DNA from: Hevea brasiliensis
Taxonomy: Eukaryota; Streptophyta; Magnoliopsida; Malpighiales; Euphorbiaceae
DNA length: 64,000 nt
NCBI RefSeq assembly: GCF_030052815.1
Contig: NC_079496.1
Span: 41,255,593 to 41,319,592, forward strand
Reading direction: 5' to 3'
The notes beneath the pieces were generated by a model. The model had not been told where the DNA came from and did no database searches. It was given only the letters and a program-made list of their open reading frames with translations. This document shows positions 33,942 to 45,899 of the stretch, in pieces (within the stretch, counting starts at the first letter, position 1; every line of letters begins with the position of its first letter). Both the position numbers and the translations under genes were made by a program.

Positions 33942-34523
33942 AAACCGGCGGTAATATCCAGCTAAACCCAGAAAACTGTGAATTTTTGTGATATTCCAGG
34001 GTGGCTTTCAATTAAGGATAGCTTCTACCTTGCTGGAATCTACCTTGATCCCTTAAGCTGACACAACATATCCTAAAAAGGAGATTTCCTTCAGCCAAAA
34101 TTCACATTTCGACAATTTGGCATATAGTTGTTTCTCCCTTAAAGTCTGCAATACAATTCGCAGATGTCTGTCATGCTCCTCTACATTCCTCGAATATATC
34201 AAAATGTCATCAATAAACACCAACACAAATTGGTCGAGATATGGTCTGAAGATAGTGTTCATCAGATCCATAAAAGTAGCTGGAGCATTAGTTAACCCGA
34301 ATGGCATTACTAGAAACTCATAGTGGCCATACCGAGTTCTGAAAGCAGTTTTTGGAATACTATGCTCTTGCACCTTCAACTGATAATAACCAGATCGCAA
34401 ATCAATTTTGGAGAATACAGCTACACCCTTCAACTGATCAAACAGATCATCAATGCGAGGCAATGGATATCTGTTCTTTATTGTCACCTTATTCAACTGC
34501 CGGTAGTCAATACATAAGGCGGA
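33942..34523 (-). pseudogene. pol: Tekay A reverse transcriptase, 5'-truncated
   Basis: It contains [53 protein letters not shown] and the catalytic [12 protein letters not shown] frameshift lies near 34000-34055. It begins abruptly at CIDYR: gag, protease and the first RT motifs are missing, and the sequence joins filler and then LTR at 34524. Confidence 0.88.
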
Positions 34524-34553
34524 TTGAGGACAGCCTGGTTCCTTATTCAATTT
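34524..34553. other. Filler at the Tekay A deletion junction
   Basis: About 30 bp between RT and the LTR fragment, built partly from local copies. CCTTATTCAA repeats 34487-34496, and CTGGTTCCTT repeats 34566-34575 on the LTR side. Confidence 0.65.
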
Positions 34554-35261
34554 AGAGCATTTCGGCTGGTTCCTTGGCAAGGTGAGGAAGAAGATGAAAT
34601 CTGTCCAAATGGTGAGTTAGTGGTCCACTTTGATGGGTGAGTGGAGCACTAAGCTTAATTTAATATTAGTTTAACCTTAACTTTCCTTATTCCCACATTT
34701 AACTCCCCATTTTTGCTATTTACATTAGGTACCACTAATTTAATTTTTCATTATATTTTCCCAAGTGTAATATCATGTATTTTTAATGGACATTTAGGTC
34801 AAAAGACAACTCGGGGTGTCAAATGACCACAATGCCCTTGTTCGGATTGCATTCCTGATTTTTCGGTAACACCGGGTTTTATCCATTTTTCGATTTCTTA
34901 CTTTTCTTTGTATTAATTAATTAATTTTTCTTTGATAATTCTAATGGTATTTATACTTCAATAGACATTTATTTAAGTCCTAAAAATATTGTCCAGGGTT
35001 CCCCGCGGTCCAGGGCTAGTCAACGGTCCACGCTGCAACTTCCCGGTGCGGTCACCCATCGCTAGGGTTCTCGGCGCGCTTAACTTGGTTACATTTCTTT
35101 GCTATTATTTTTCCTTCTTTTTTCTTGTATTTTCTTTTCTTGTATTTTATTATTTTATGTCTCCTCACTCATATCTAAGTGTAGTTCTAAGCATCCTAGC
35201 TGTCCGGACAACACTGGTCAATGGAATAGTAGAACGCACTGCCAAACTTAGGGGTGTTACA
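34554..35261 (-). mobile_element. Remnant of Tekay A 5' LTR (first 708 bp)
   Basis: It aligns with 31158-31864 along its whole length. On the minus strand it starts TGTAACACCCCTAAG at 35261. The remainder of the LTR and the primer binding site are deleted. TATTA follows (35262-35266), the probable TSD in Tekay B's protease; the left partner is outside the window. Confidence 0.9.
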
Positions 35262-36255
35262 TATTATGTTGGGCATGGATTGGTTAACCAAGCATCACGC
35301 CATGATTGACTGTAGACTGAAGACAGTCACTTTTGGTCTCCCTCAGTATGATGATGTGGTAATACATGGGGAGAGGCAACTATTACCGTCAAACATCATT
35401 TCGGCTGCACTGGCTAGAAAAATGATTAGAAAGAGGTGTGAAGCATACTTGGCTCATGTGGTAGACACCCAAGTGGGGAGTTCAGCAGTAAGGGACATCC
35501 CTACCGTATGTGACTTTTTGGATGTATTTCCTGAAAAGTTGCCAGGATTAACTCCAAAAAGAGAGGTGCAGTTTGAGATTGATATTATGCCTGGTGTGGA
35601 TCCAATCTCCATAACACCATACAGAATGGCACTAGTAGAACTAAAAGAATTGAAAATACAGTTGCAAGAGTTGCTTGATAAGGGCTTCATTCGCCCTAGT
35701 GTGTCACCTTGGGGAGCACCAGTGTTGTTTGTTAAGAAGAAAGATGGCACTCTCCGCCTGTGTATTGATTACTGGCAGTTGAATAAGGTGATAATAAAGA
35801 ATAGATACCCATTGCCCCTCATTGATGACCTATTTGATCAACTAAAGAGTGCAGCTATGTTCTCCAAAATTGATTTGAGATCGGGTTATTATCAACTGAA
35901 GGTGCAAGAGCAGAGTATCCCAAAACCTGCTTTTAGAACTCGATATGGCCATTATGAGTTCCTGGTCATGCCATTCGGGTTAACTAATGCTCTGGCTGCA
36001 TTTATGGACCTGATGAACACTATTTTCAGGCCATACTTAGATTAGTTTATGGTGGTATTCATTGATGACATCTTGGTATATTTGAGGAGTGCAGAGGAGC
36101 ATGATAGGCACCTGAGGATTGTGCTACAGACTTTAAGGGAGAAACAACTATATGCCAAATTATTGAAATGTGAATTTGGGCTAACAAAAATTTCTTTCTT
36201 GGGGCACATAGTATCTGCAGAAGTTATTAAGGTAAATCCCAGCAAGATAGAAAGT
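35262..36255 (+). pseudogene. pol: Tekay B protease C-terminus and reverse transcriptase
   Basis: It starts inside the protease ([17 protein letters not shown]), because Tekay A interrupts the upstream part. RT motifs follow: HPSVSP-like [63 protein letters not shown] and [15 protein letters not shown] at 36043 replaces the usual Gln codon before the catalytic block, and a frameshift lies near 36255. R-to-W in CIDYR is unusual for the family. Confidence 0.9.
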
Positions 36256-36929
36256 TATCCTTAATTGGAAGCCACCCAGGAATGTCACAGAAATTTGCAA
36301 TTTTTTGGGTTTAGCTAGATATTACCATCGGTTTGTGAAAGGATTCTCTATGTTGGCTTTTCCCCTGACCAAACTGCTTCAGAAAGATGTGAAATTTCAG
36401 TGGACGGATAAATGACAGCAGAGTTTTGATGAACTGAAGAGATGTTTAACTGAAGCTCTAGTCCTGACTTTACCTACCTCGGGTAAAGAATACATAGTTT
36501 ATAGTGATGCTTCTCACAATGGGTCAGGCTGTGTATTGATGCAAGATCGGAATGTTATTGCATATGCATCACGCCAGCTGCAACCGCATGAGAGAAACTA
36601 TCTGACATATGACTTGGAGCTAGCAGCTATTGTATTTTCCCTTAAGATCTGGAGACACTATTTGTATGGGGAGAAGTGTTACATCTACACAGATCACAAG
36701 AGCTTGAAGTACTTGGGCACCTAAAAAGAATTGAATTTGAGACAGAGGAGATGGTTAGAGCTGATAAAGGACTAAGATTGTCTAACAGACTACCAGCCAG
36801 GGAAAGCTAATGTGGTGGCTGATGCCTTAAGTCGTAAGACTATAGCAAGTCTAAGAGTTTCTCCTTTGTCCATGGTATATGAGTTGAAAGCACTACATGT
36901 CAGCTTAGAGGTTAATGATGAGGGACAGA
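36256..36929 (+). pseudogene. pol: Tekay B RNase H
   Basis: It carries [16 protein letters not shown] connection sequence, [14 protein letters not shown] residues ([16 protein letters not shown]), [19 protein letters not shown] and [14 protein letters not shown]. Stops occur at 36722 (CAA to TAA) and about 36773. The end of the segment is the ACAGA target of the Athila-like insertion. Confidence 0.87.
36925..36929. repeat. TSD of the Athila-like element (ACAGA)
   Basis: ACAGA at 36925-36929 and again at 51441-51445. Tekay C's equivalent uninterrupted sequence is GAGGGACAGATGAGTTGC. Confidence 0.93.
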
Positions 36930-38565
36930 TGTTTCGCTGGTTTTACAACCCCGCAAGTGCACGGATCGCTAACAAGTAATAAAGTGATGAGTAGAGTATC
37001 GTTCCCATGAGGAATTTAATTAGTAAGTACCAATCTACACAGTAATTTTGACTGTCTAGGCAATCGAATACTTAGGGAATGAAGTTTGTTATCCTTAAAC
37101 ACTAGAATGGTAAACTTGAAATGATTTATTTGAAATAATTCTAGAATTAAGATTTCACACTTGAATCTTATTGGGGATGTTATCTCATTTATTTATAGAA
37201 TTAAGGATTGTTTTCCTTGATGGAAATCAGTCCTAAGTTATCCTAAATCCTCTCTCAAGGAACCTAGGGTGTATTCTAATTAACTCAAACCCAACTTTCG
37301 TGGTGATCAAATTAATTAAAATCCTTTAAGATCTTTGACCAATTTTGAAGTTCCATAAAGGTATCAGCCTATGTCTAGGTCAGAATTCCTAGGGTCAAGA
37401 TCTTGATTTTCTAATATTAATCTTCACCTTTCAGTCCTTCAATTAACATTTACAATCATGGCTAAGTGGGTACCAGCACATAGCATGCATTAAGATCACA
37501 AGAAATTAAATCAAGGAACGAATCTCAAATCCAATAAATAAAACTTAGTGTTCATCCATAATAATAATTACATGCCTTACTCTCCCAAATCCAGAATAAG
37601 AAAACTACTCACTCATGGTGAGTTCAGTAAACATCATGATAACAAGTAAAAACAGTAAAAAAAAAAATCATGTAGAAGAGATAAAACAATAAAAATTTGT
37701 CTAGGGAGATGAAATGAAGGAACTGAAGAGAGTTTGCAGCTTTGATCTTGTAGAGCTTCAGCTGGAAAACTCCTTTTAGTACTGATATTTCTCTCCTTGA
37801 GACGGCTAGAGAGAGTACAGAGTGTGGATTTCTCTCCTTCAAAACTCCTCAAAAGTGCTGTCAAAAGATAAAAGAGAGCCCCCTCTTTCTGATGTTTTCT
37901 CTTCTATTTATAATGGTTGCTCTAGGGTTAGGTCATTTTGAGTCCAAAAAGCTTTAGGAGTCTCATTTGAATTAGAAAACAAGAGCAGGAATTCGAGTTA
38001 TAAAACTAGTTGCCGCATAGTACACAGCCCGTGTGTCACTACATGGCCCAGGGCTATGTAACTTACTGGAGTGGAACTGCGGAGTCTTGCATTGGCACAG
38101 AGAGTTACACAGGTCTGCGCTAACTACACGGGTCTGGTTACATGGGCCATGTACTTCTGTTCCCATAAGGTTCTTCAAGCTTGTGCCCAGTAGAGATTTA
38201 TACGGGTCCTTGCATATTACACGAATCTAATTACATGAGCCGTGTACTTTTGTTTCTCCATTAGCTATCTGGCTTTATTCTAGCAGAAGGTTACATGGGT
38301 CTGGGGCTTGGCCTACACGACCCATGTACTTTATGTCAGCAGCAATACTCAGTCTCTTGACCTCTCCAAGCTTCCTTTTGCACTCCTATACTGTGGGGCT
38401 TCACCCAAACACCTGAAATGATGTAGAAAACATGGAATTAAGGGCTTGACAATAGAAATTACAAAAACTAATGAAATCAACTACTATACATGAAAATACT
38501 TGCCTAAATGCTATGAGATAGCATACAAATATGCTTAAAAACATCTATCTAATTCAAGTGTATCA
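36930..38565 (-). mobile_element. Athila-like 3' LTR (1636 bp)
   Basis: It runs between TGTTTCGCTGG (36930) and AAGTGTATCA (38565). It matches the right LTR except for the solo LTR nested there. It contains several CACGG/CCGTGT words at 38028-38335. Confidence 0.92.
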
Positions 38566-38582
38566 AATACCCCCAAACTCAA
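38566..38582 (-). other. Athila-like polypurine tract
   Basis: On the minus strand GTTTGAGTTTGGGGGTATT lies directly before the 3' LTR start. Confidence 0.75.
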
Positions 38583-40200
38583 ACTTTTGCTTGTCCTCAA
38601 GCAAAGTAAAACTCTGTTTTAAAACACATTTTAGGGGATACTTAGGAATATAACCACCAATGTAATAAGCATAGAATTGAACTCCTCCAACTTTCATACC
38701 AATCTCCTTCTTTCAAGGCATAAGGGTTCCATTAGCTGCCTATTTGGAACTTCACCTCATTTCATGGTGTTTCAACTAATTATTTCTCTATATAAGACCA
38801 TGAATAAGCCACAAATAACCTGTTTTATCGGGATAGATTTGAGAAACACTAACTCCCCCAAATTTGCCCCTATTGTGAGTAATTGTGATGAAGAGACTCA
38901 ATTCCAACTCCATAGGCATATCTTAATTTTCTATCTCCACTAATATAGCATGCACTTTTCGAAATATCAAAAGGTCTTTAAAAAAGGTTGTAAAGGGGCT
39001 AAGGGGATAATGACTTGGTTACCAATGAAAGGTTTTTAGGGAATGCAAATATGAGGATAGCATGTATGCATAAAATACCAAGTATACTAAGTTTGTTTCT
39101 ATATATTTTGTATGGAGAAGAGGGGCTTTTGGTTTTTTATAGTGCCAAGCATGCTTCTATGATACTTATCTTGGGACTTCTTCTCTTTTTTATTTTTTTT
39201 TAATTTTTATGTCCCTTTTATCCTCTCCCTCAAACTCATTGCTTTTGCTAGGTTGGAAAGGCAAATTTTTCTTTGATTTCAATTGCACACTTGCACTTTT
39301 TTTTGAGTTCTACATCCTTTCTTCATTTTTTTTTTTACACTTAATATGCTGTTTACTTATGCATTTTGCTTCCTTAAAAGGGTATGGTAGGTGTTTAGGT
39401 TAGGGGCTAGGTAAATAACATGGGTAAGCAATAAATTTTAAGGGATAAATATAGGTTTTAAGTTGGCTACAAGGGATATACATTTTAATTAGGGGTGGCT
39501 AAGGTTTAGTGAGGCTATAGCAAAGAATGCCTTAATTATTTCTTCATCAAGCATATGCTAGGATTTTGCCTTGATAGGTCCAAGAGTTATGTTCTAGAGC
39601 TAGTGAGGCATTTTTTAGGTTTACTTGTATTTTAAAAATTGTTCTCCTAATTTTACAAATTTAATGTGATAAATTAATAGTTATGAAGAGGTTTAACTAG
39701 TCTAGTTCCATTAAAGAGATTAGTTTCTTCATAAACAACATGTTAGAATCCCTTTTTACCTATCTAGATATGTTCATTCCTCTATCCCATAGATTCCAAT
39801 TATTAGCTTACTAGAATTTAGTTATAGTGCTAAGTTTCACAATTTAAAGTCCAAAATTTTTCAAAAATTTTCAAAAATTTTGATACACAAGAATAATGTA
39901 GCTGAATTTAAACAATATAATTATGTGCATGTAATGATTTGAATTTAAACAATGTAATGATGTGCATAAAATGATATCCAATGCACTTGTATCCCTCCCC
40001 AAAACTCAAACCAGACATTGCCCTCAATGTTAAAATAATATGCAAAATCAGAGAAAATGTACAAAGATTATAAGGAAGCATATTATTTATTAGGTATTGA
40101 AAAGTTTGGACATTAAGCATATAAAAGAGACTTATGATTGCAACTTAGGACTAAGGCATATAAGATATTATAATAAAGATCCTATCCTATAGTCCTAGCT
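38583..40200 (-). other. Athila-like 3' non-coding region
   Basis: About 1.6 kb with no recognisable protein on either strand. At 39989-40029 it has a second G-rich block on the minus strand, GGTTTGAGTTTTGGGGAGGG, that resembles the real polypurine tract. It is AT-rich with repeated AAAATTTTTC near 39855. Confidence 0.6.
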
Positions 40201-40439
40201 CTAAAAGTTCTCTGATGGTGATGATGGCGATGCTGGCTCTTCATCCTCATCATCTAGCTTTTCCATTAGCATGTCCAATTTGTTGTGGGCTACCTGGAGG
40301 CTGTCCTCGATTGCTCACATTCTACTGTATATGGTGGTCTCCATGTGCTGTAGGTATGTGAGGATCGGATCTATTGGTGGTGGTGTGTATGGAGGCACTC
40401 GAACGGGGGACTCTTGGAACATCTGCTCTTGGCCTTCTT

Positions 40440-41470
40440 TTTGAGGCTACGAAGTCTCGCCAAGTCCTTCTTGTGCTTCATCTCTCCAAGGGATGGCGTT
40501 CCCTTCGGCATCCAGCAGGTAGCAGGTGTTGCCCACCTTCTTACATATCCTCATGGATATACATATGGTTTGATCTATTCTTGACATTCCAGTGACAGAG
40601 CACAGCCTGTGATGTCCAGGAATGAAGCCAAAGTGGAGGGCAATGGTTGTGACAAGGCCACCAAGCACGATGTGCCTGGTAGACTGATGACAAAGGCGGC
40701 GGAGATGGTTACACAAAAAGAAGTTGGGGTTGCAACACTGACCGGTGACCATACACCACAAGAAGAATAGCTCGTTGGCATTTACAATGCCAAGGTTGTT
40801 GCCACGGCCCATGAAGGGATGGACTTGTGATGCCCGTGGATTTGGACTTGCTAGAGTTATATGGCTCTGTGTTCGGGGCAATGGAACTCCATAAGTTAAT
40901 GCTGTTGTAGAGCATGCAGTTCCTAGGGATCTCCTAGTGGTCGGCACTGTCAAAGCCGAAGATGGCATTGAACTCATCTATGTTCATCACCTAGTCGACA
41001 CCGAGGAGGCAAAATTCAATCCTGCCCCTATCCTCCCTATTGGTAGGCCATAAGGTGGCCTTGAAACTGCCCAAAAACTCCAGTGTGGTGTCTCGGTATG
41101 CTAAAAATTGGAGTTGGGCGAACCTTGTCCACCCGATGCTATCGAGTAGCCTATTGATTTCATTCTGCAGGCCGATTTGCTCCAGCAGCGAAAAATCCTT
41201 GTATTTGATGAAGCTTATTTTCTAGATGTGAAGCCAGGTGCACATTGCCTTGTGGGCATCATCACAGAATCCCCAAGGAATGGAGATTTTGGGTTGTGGA
41301 GTGGCTTGTGGTTGGGGTTGCGGTGGAGGATGGGCTGGTTGAGATGGTTGGGAAGAGGCTACCCTTTTTCTTAGGTGTTGGGGTAGCGGCTGAGGTGGAG
41401 AAGATGAGGATTCTCCTCTTTGCCTCGAGGAAGAGCCGATTCTTCTCGTAGATCACTTTATAGGAGCCAT
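40440..41470 (-). pseudogene. Athila-type 3' ORF (env position), degenerate
   Basis: Minus-strand frames, interrupted by stops and at least one frameshift (about 40840), encode a protein like the plant ATHILA ORF family. Visible blocks are LQFLAYRDTTLEFLGSFKA, RIEFCLLGVD with DEFNAIFGF after a stop, NANELFFLWCMVTGQ, and HIVLGGLVTTIALHFGF. It sits between integrase and the 3' LTR, where some Athila elements have an env-like gene. I see no signal peptide or membrane segment here that would support an envelope function, so the role is left open. Confidence 0.72.
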
Positions 41471-42332
41471 TAATAAGTTTTTGGGAAGGAGAATAGTAGG
41501 GTTTGGTGAAGGGAGATGAGATTTGAGGGGTTTTTATAGGCTAGGAGGGGTGGAGATGAAGGATTTTGCCTTTATGAATTATTTTAATGCGAGGGGTGCA
41601 TTTAAAGAGCTGTTAGAACTCTTCGTTTCGCGCGTTTTGCGCCCCAAGACTAGCGTCTGTGACATGATACACGAGTCATGTATCACTACACAGGTCCCGA
41701 CATATAGGGCCGTGTAAATTTTTGCTTGAAAATTTCAAATTCTATCGTAGTAAATGGCCCATGTAAATGAGCTTTGGGACCCGTGTAACTTTCTGTCTCT
41801 CGAGTTGCTTTACTGGATATGTTACACGGCCCGTGTCAAATACAAGGAGGCCCGTGTAACTCCCTGGCTTTAAGTTATTCTGCTAGAGACATTACACGGT
41901 TCGTGTAAATTGGGCTATGGACCCGTGTAACTTTCTGTCTCCCTTAGAGTTAAAAATGCAAGAAATTTACAAACTTCCAGAAAGTTACACGGGGTGTGTA
42001 AAACTAGTACATGACCCGTGTAATTTTCTGATTTTCCAAATTTTTGTCAATGAAAAATTTTTATCATCACAACGCATGAAATGGATGTAAAGTTTAGCAA
42101 TAGAGCTACTTCCCTGGTTTTGTCCAATTTTTCCTTTTGTGGTTTTGACTTGGTGATTCCTTTCCTCTCTTGTTCTCTACTCCCCTTTCCAAAAAATCCT
42201 ACAAAATGAAAAGCTACCGAGTACGAAACAAAAATCAATTTGAAAAAGGAGAAAAAAAGAAAAGGTTAGAAGAATTTTTGGGTTGCCTCCCAAAAAGCGC
42301 TTGTTTATAGTCTTTAGCTGGACTTTGCTTGT
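41471..42332 (-). other. Athila-like spacer with repeated palindromic CACGG...CCGTGT motifs
   Basis: Non-coding. Between 41650 and 42035 the paired words TTACACGG and CCCGTGTAA recur at roughly 45-90-bp spacing, some joined into near-perfect palindromes such as TTACACGGCCCGTGT (41821). The same words recur in both LTRs. Confidence 0.7.
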
Positions 42333-43665
42333 TTATGGTCTGTCGGTAGGATGCTCGAGGGTGTAATTGACTCCCATTTCTATGGGTTCTCCTTGAAAGT
42401 AAGGCTTTAACCTCTGCTCATTGACCTTAAATGCACTTAAGGTTTCGCTCCACACTTCTACAACTCCATGTGGGAAGACTTGGGTGACCTTGAAAGGTCT
42501 GGACCATCTTGATTTTAGCCTCCCTGGAAAGAGTTTCAATCTAGAGTTGAATAAGAGGACAAGATCTCCCTCTTTTATTTCTTTCCCTGCTATGCACCTG
42601 TCATGCCATCTTTTGGTTTTATCCTTAAAAATTTTAGCATTTTCGTATGCATCCTGTTGGATTTCTTCCAACTCATTTAGTTGTGAGAGTCTTTTCTCAC
42701 CAGCAGCTTTGAGGTCAAAGTTTAGGATCTGAATTGCCCAGTAAGCTTTATGCTCAAGTTCAACAAGGAGATGGCATGATTTTCCATAAACTAGTCGGAA
42801 GGCTGTTATGCTAATTGGGGTTTTATATGTAGTGCGGTATGCCCATAGTACATCATCTAACTTCATGCACCAGTCTTTCCTGGATCTATTTACAATTTTC
42901 TCCAGAATCTGCTTCAGTTCCCTATTTGAGATTTCTACTTAACCGCTGGTTTGAGGATGATAAGGTGTGGCCACCTTGTGAGTCACTCCATACTTTTTCA
43001 ATAGTATTTTGAATTGTTGGTTGCAGAAGTGACTTCCTGCATCGCTGATTATTGCTCGTGGTGTGCCAAATCTTGTGAAGATGTTCTTCTGAAGGAACCT
43101 TGTGACCACTCTAGCATCGTTGGTTGGTGAAAATTGCTTCTACCCATTTTGACACATAATCAACTCCAACTAGAATATACTTGTTTCCACGGGAAGAGGG
43201 AAATGGGCCTATGAAGTCTATTCCCCATACATCAAACAATTCTATCTCAAGTATACCATGCAGTGGCATTTCATTCCTTCTTGAACTGTTACCTATTCTT
43301 TGGCATTGAACACAAGTTAGCACAAAGGATCTTACATCCTTAAACAAATGTGGCCAGTAAAACCCTGCTTGCAAAATCTTGGCTGCAGTTTTTGAGGTGC
43401 TGAAATGTCCTCCATATAGTAATGAATGGCAATGATGAATGATACTTTCCATATCTTCCTCTGGTATGCTTCTTCTTATCAGCCCATCATTACATCTCTT
43501 ATACAGTAGAGGTTCCTCCCATATGTAATATCTCACATAATGTAGGAATTTCTTCCTTTGCTGATAAGTCATGTTTGGAGGCAGTACCCTGCATACAAGA
43601 AAACTAACAAAGTCAGCGTACCATGAAGCCTTGGAGAATGCAAGTAATTGCTCATCAGGAAACAA
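42333..43665 (-). pseudogene. pol: Athila-like integrase, broken
   Basis: Frame 43665-43111 has the HHCC module ([18 protein letters not shown] and CVQCQRIGN) and the first Asp ([13 protein letters not shown]). Between 43110 and 42870 other frames carry the second Asp and the Glu region (PYHPQTSG). Frame 42866-42333 has the C-terminal domain ([17 protein letters not shown] start, [20 protein letters not shown]). There are at least two frame breaks and a stop near 42942. No chromodomain, as in Athila. Confidence 0.87.
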
Positions 43666-43778
43666 TCATCAATTGGCAAATCTTTGAAGTTCCCTGTGTA
43701 CTCTAATTTTAGTCTGGAAAGATGGTCAGCTACTATATTTTCGGATCCTTTTATGTCCTTGATTTCAAGGTCAAATTC

Positions 43779-44096
43779 TTACAGGAGTAGAATCCATCGA
43801 ATCAGCCTTGGTTTTGCTTCTTTCTTGTTTAAAAGGTACCAGATTGTAGCATGATCTGTGAATACAATGACTTTTGACCCAATGAGGTAAGATCTGAACT
43901 TGTCCATTGCAAACACCATTGCTAGGAATTCCTTCTCTGTGGTGGCATAATTGATTTGCGCATCATCAAGTGTCTTACTAGCATAATAAATAGCATGGAG
44001 CTTTTTATCTTTTCTTTGCCCGAGCACTGCTCCAACTGCAAAGTCACTCACGTCACACATCACCTCGAATGGTAGCTCCCAATCTGGTGGCTGCAT
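43779..44096 (-). pseudogene. pol: Athila-like RNase H
   Basis: It contains [42 protein letters not shown] and [19 protein letters not shown]. The family's usual Asp-Ala-Ser reads Asp-Val-Ser. The frame ends at a stop near 43779. Confidence 0.85.
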
Positions 44097-44261
44097 TATT
44101 GGTGCTAATGTTAGGGCTTCTTTGATCCTGTTAAAGGAGACAAGGCAATTTTCATTAAAATCAAAGGGAACATCTTAACTTAACATGTTAGTAAATTGCT
44201 TAGCTATTTTGCAAAAGTCCTTGATGAATCTTCTGTAGAATCTTGCATGTCCTAAAAAGCT

Positions 44262-44980
44262 TCACACTCCCTTGATTGATGTTGGTGGCATGTTTTCAAT
44301 GATCTCAATTTTTGCCTTATCAACTTCAATTCCTCTTTCTGATATCAAATGTCCCAGAACTATGCCTTCCCTTACCATGAAGTGGCATTTTTCACAATTT
44401 AGGTTCAGGTTTGATTCTTCACATCTTTGCAACACCTTAGATAAATTAGCTAGGTAATCATCAAAAGTAGTTCCATAGACAGAAAAATCATCCATAAAAA
44501 CTTCCATGATATCTTCAATATAATTAGAAAAGATAGCCATCATGCATCTTTGAAAGGTAGCAGGGGCATTACAAAGACCAAAAGGCATTCTCCTATATGC
44601 AAATGTTCCATAGGGACAAGTGAATGTTATCTTTTCTTGGTCTTCTGGGTGAATAGGAATTTGAAAGAATCCCGAATACCCATCTGGATAATAGAAATAA
44701 GAGTTTTTCGCTAGCCTTTCTAACATTTGGTCGATGAAGGGGAGAGGAAAATGGTCTTTTCTGGTAGAACTGTTCAATTTCCTATAATCTACGCGTATTC
44801 ACCAACCAGTGACTACTCTAGTAGGGATTAGTTCATTGTTTGCATTTTGGATAACAGTTGTCCCACCTTTCTTAGGAACTACATGTACTGGACTAACCCA
44901 TTTACTATTAGAAATTGGGTATATGATACCTGCATCTAATAGTTTTAAAATTTCTTTCTTTACTACTTCTTTCATGTTTG
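44262..44980 (-). pseudogene. pol: Athila-like reverse transcriptase
   Basis: Frame 44777-44262 contains DHFPLPFIDQMLERL, TFAYRRMPFGLCNAPATFQRC and the catalytic block EVFMDDFSVYG (FMDD instead of YVDD, normal for Athila). The preceding ~200 bp encode KWVSPVHVVPKKGG and VVTGW-stop-IRVDYRKL. A stop therefore lies just before the DYRKL motif. Confidence 0.88.
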
Positions 44981-44982
44981 GG

Positions 44983-45540
44983 TTAAGTCTTCTTTGGTTT
45001 CAGGTCTTCTATTTTATAACCTATGGCTTTGTTATGGATCCTAAGTTCTCTTAACAATTTGTCCTCTTCTAACTTAGACAGGCTAGCATTGATTATAACA
45101 GGATATTTAGAATTTGAGTCCAGAAATGCGTACCTTAGCGAGGAGGGTAGAGGTTTAAGCTCTACCTGTTTAGCGTTTTCCTGGAGCTTACCTTTGGTTT
45201 GTTCCTCCTTCAACTTCTCCATCTCGGAAGCCTTAGTTAAGGGTAGGGGTGGACGAGCTGCTAATTGTTGTGCACAGGCTGCTATTTTTGTATTTTCATC
45301 ATCCACTGTGTGGCTATGCACAATACATGCTTCAAAAGGATCTTTAGGATGTGTCTTATGAAATTCTTTTTCAACTTGTTTGTCAATTATGTCAACCTTG
45401 AAGCATTCATCAGGTTCAAATTTGTGTTTCATTGTTTTGAACAAGTTGAACTCCACTTCTTCTTCTCCTACCTTGAGGGTTAGTCGCCCATTTTTTACAT
45501 CTATGATGGCTCTGGTAGTTGCCAAGAATGGTCTTCCCAA
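44983..45540 (-). pseudogene. pol: Athila-like protease-RT linker
   Basis: It starts MGRPFLATTRAIIDVKNGRL, the C-terminal part of the protease region, followed by a charged linker ending in KPLPSSLRYAFLDSNSKYPV. The frame is open for 185 codons. A stop near 45562 separates it from the catalytic half. Confidence 0.82.
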
Positions 45541-45561
45541 GATGATAGGGATTTGAACATC

Positions 45562-45828
45562 TTATTCCATCTCAAGGACAACAAAGTCTACTGGAATGAA
45601 GAATTTACCCATTTTGATAGGGATGTTCTCAAGTATGCCCATAGGATATTTAACAGATTGATCAGCCAATTGCAATGAGATTGTCATGGGTTTCAGTTCT
45701 TGGATCTCTAGCTTTTTGCATATTGATAGAGGCATTAAACTGACGCTTGCCCCAAGATCGCAGAGGGCCTTGTCTATGGTCTTGTTACCAATGAGGAAGG
45801 GTATGGAAAAGCTTCCTGGATCTTTCAA
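45562..45828 (-). pseudogene. Athila-like aspartic protease
   Basis: It starts KDPGSFSIPFLIGNKTIDK and has the catalytic-type motif ALCDLGASVSLMPLS, with Asp in D-L-G-A-S. It is retroviral-type and would cleave the Gag-Pol precursor. Confidence 0.85.
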
Positions 45829-45899
45829 TTTTAAAGGCAGTTTGTTTTGTAGTATGGCATTGCATTCCTATGTTAGAGCTACTGTTCCATAGTCTTCTA

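Noticed and set aside
38677..39403. + strand frames of 60-90 codons
   Set aside because: They lie antisense in the Athila-like 3' non-coding region and have no homology I recognise.
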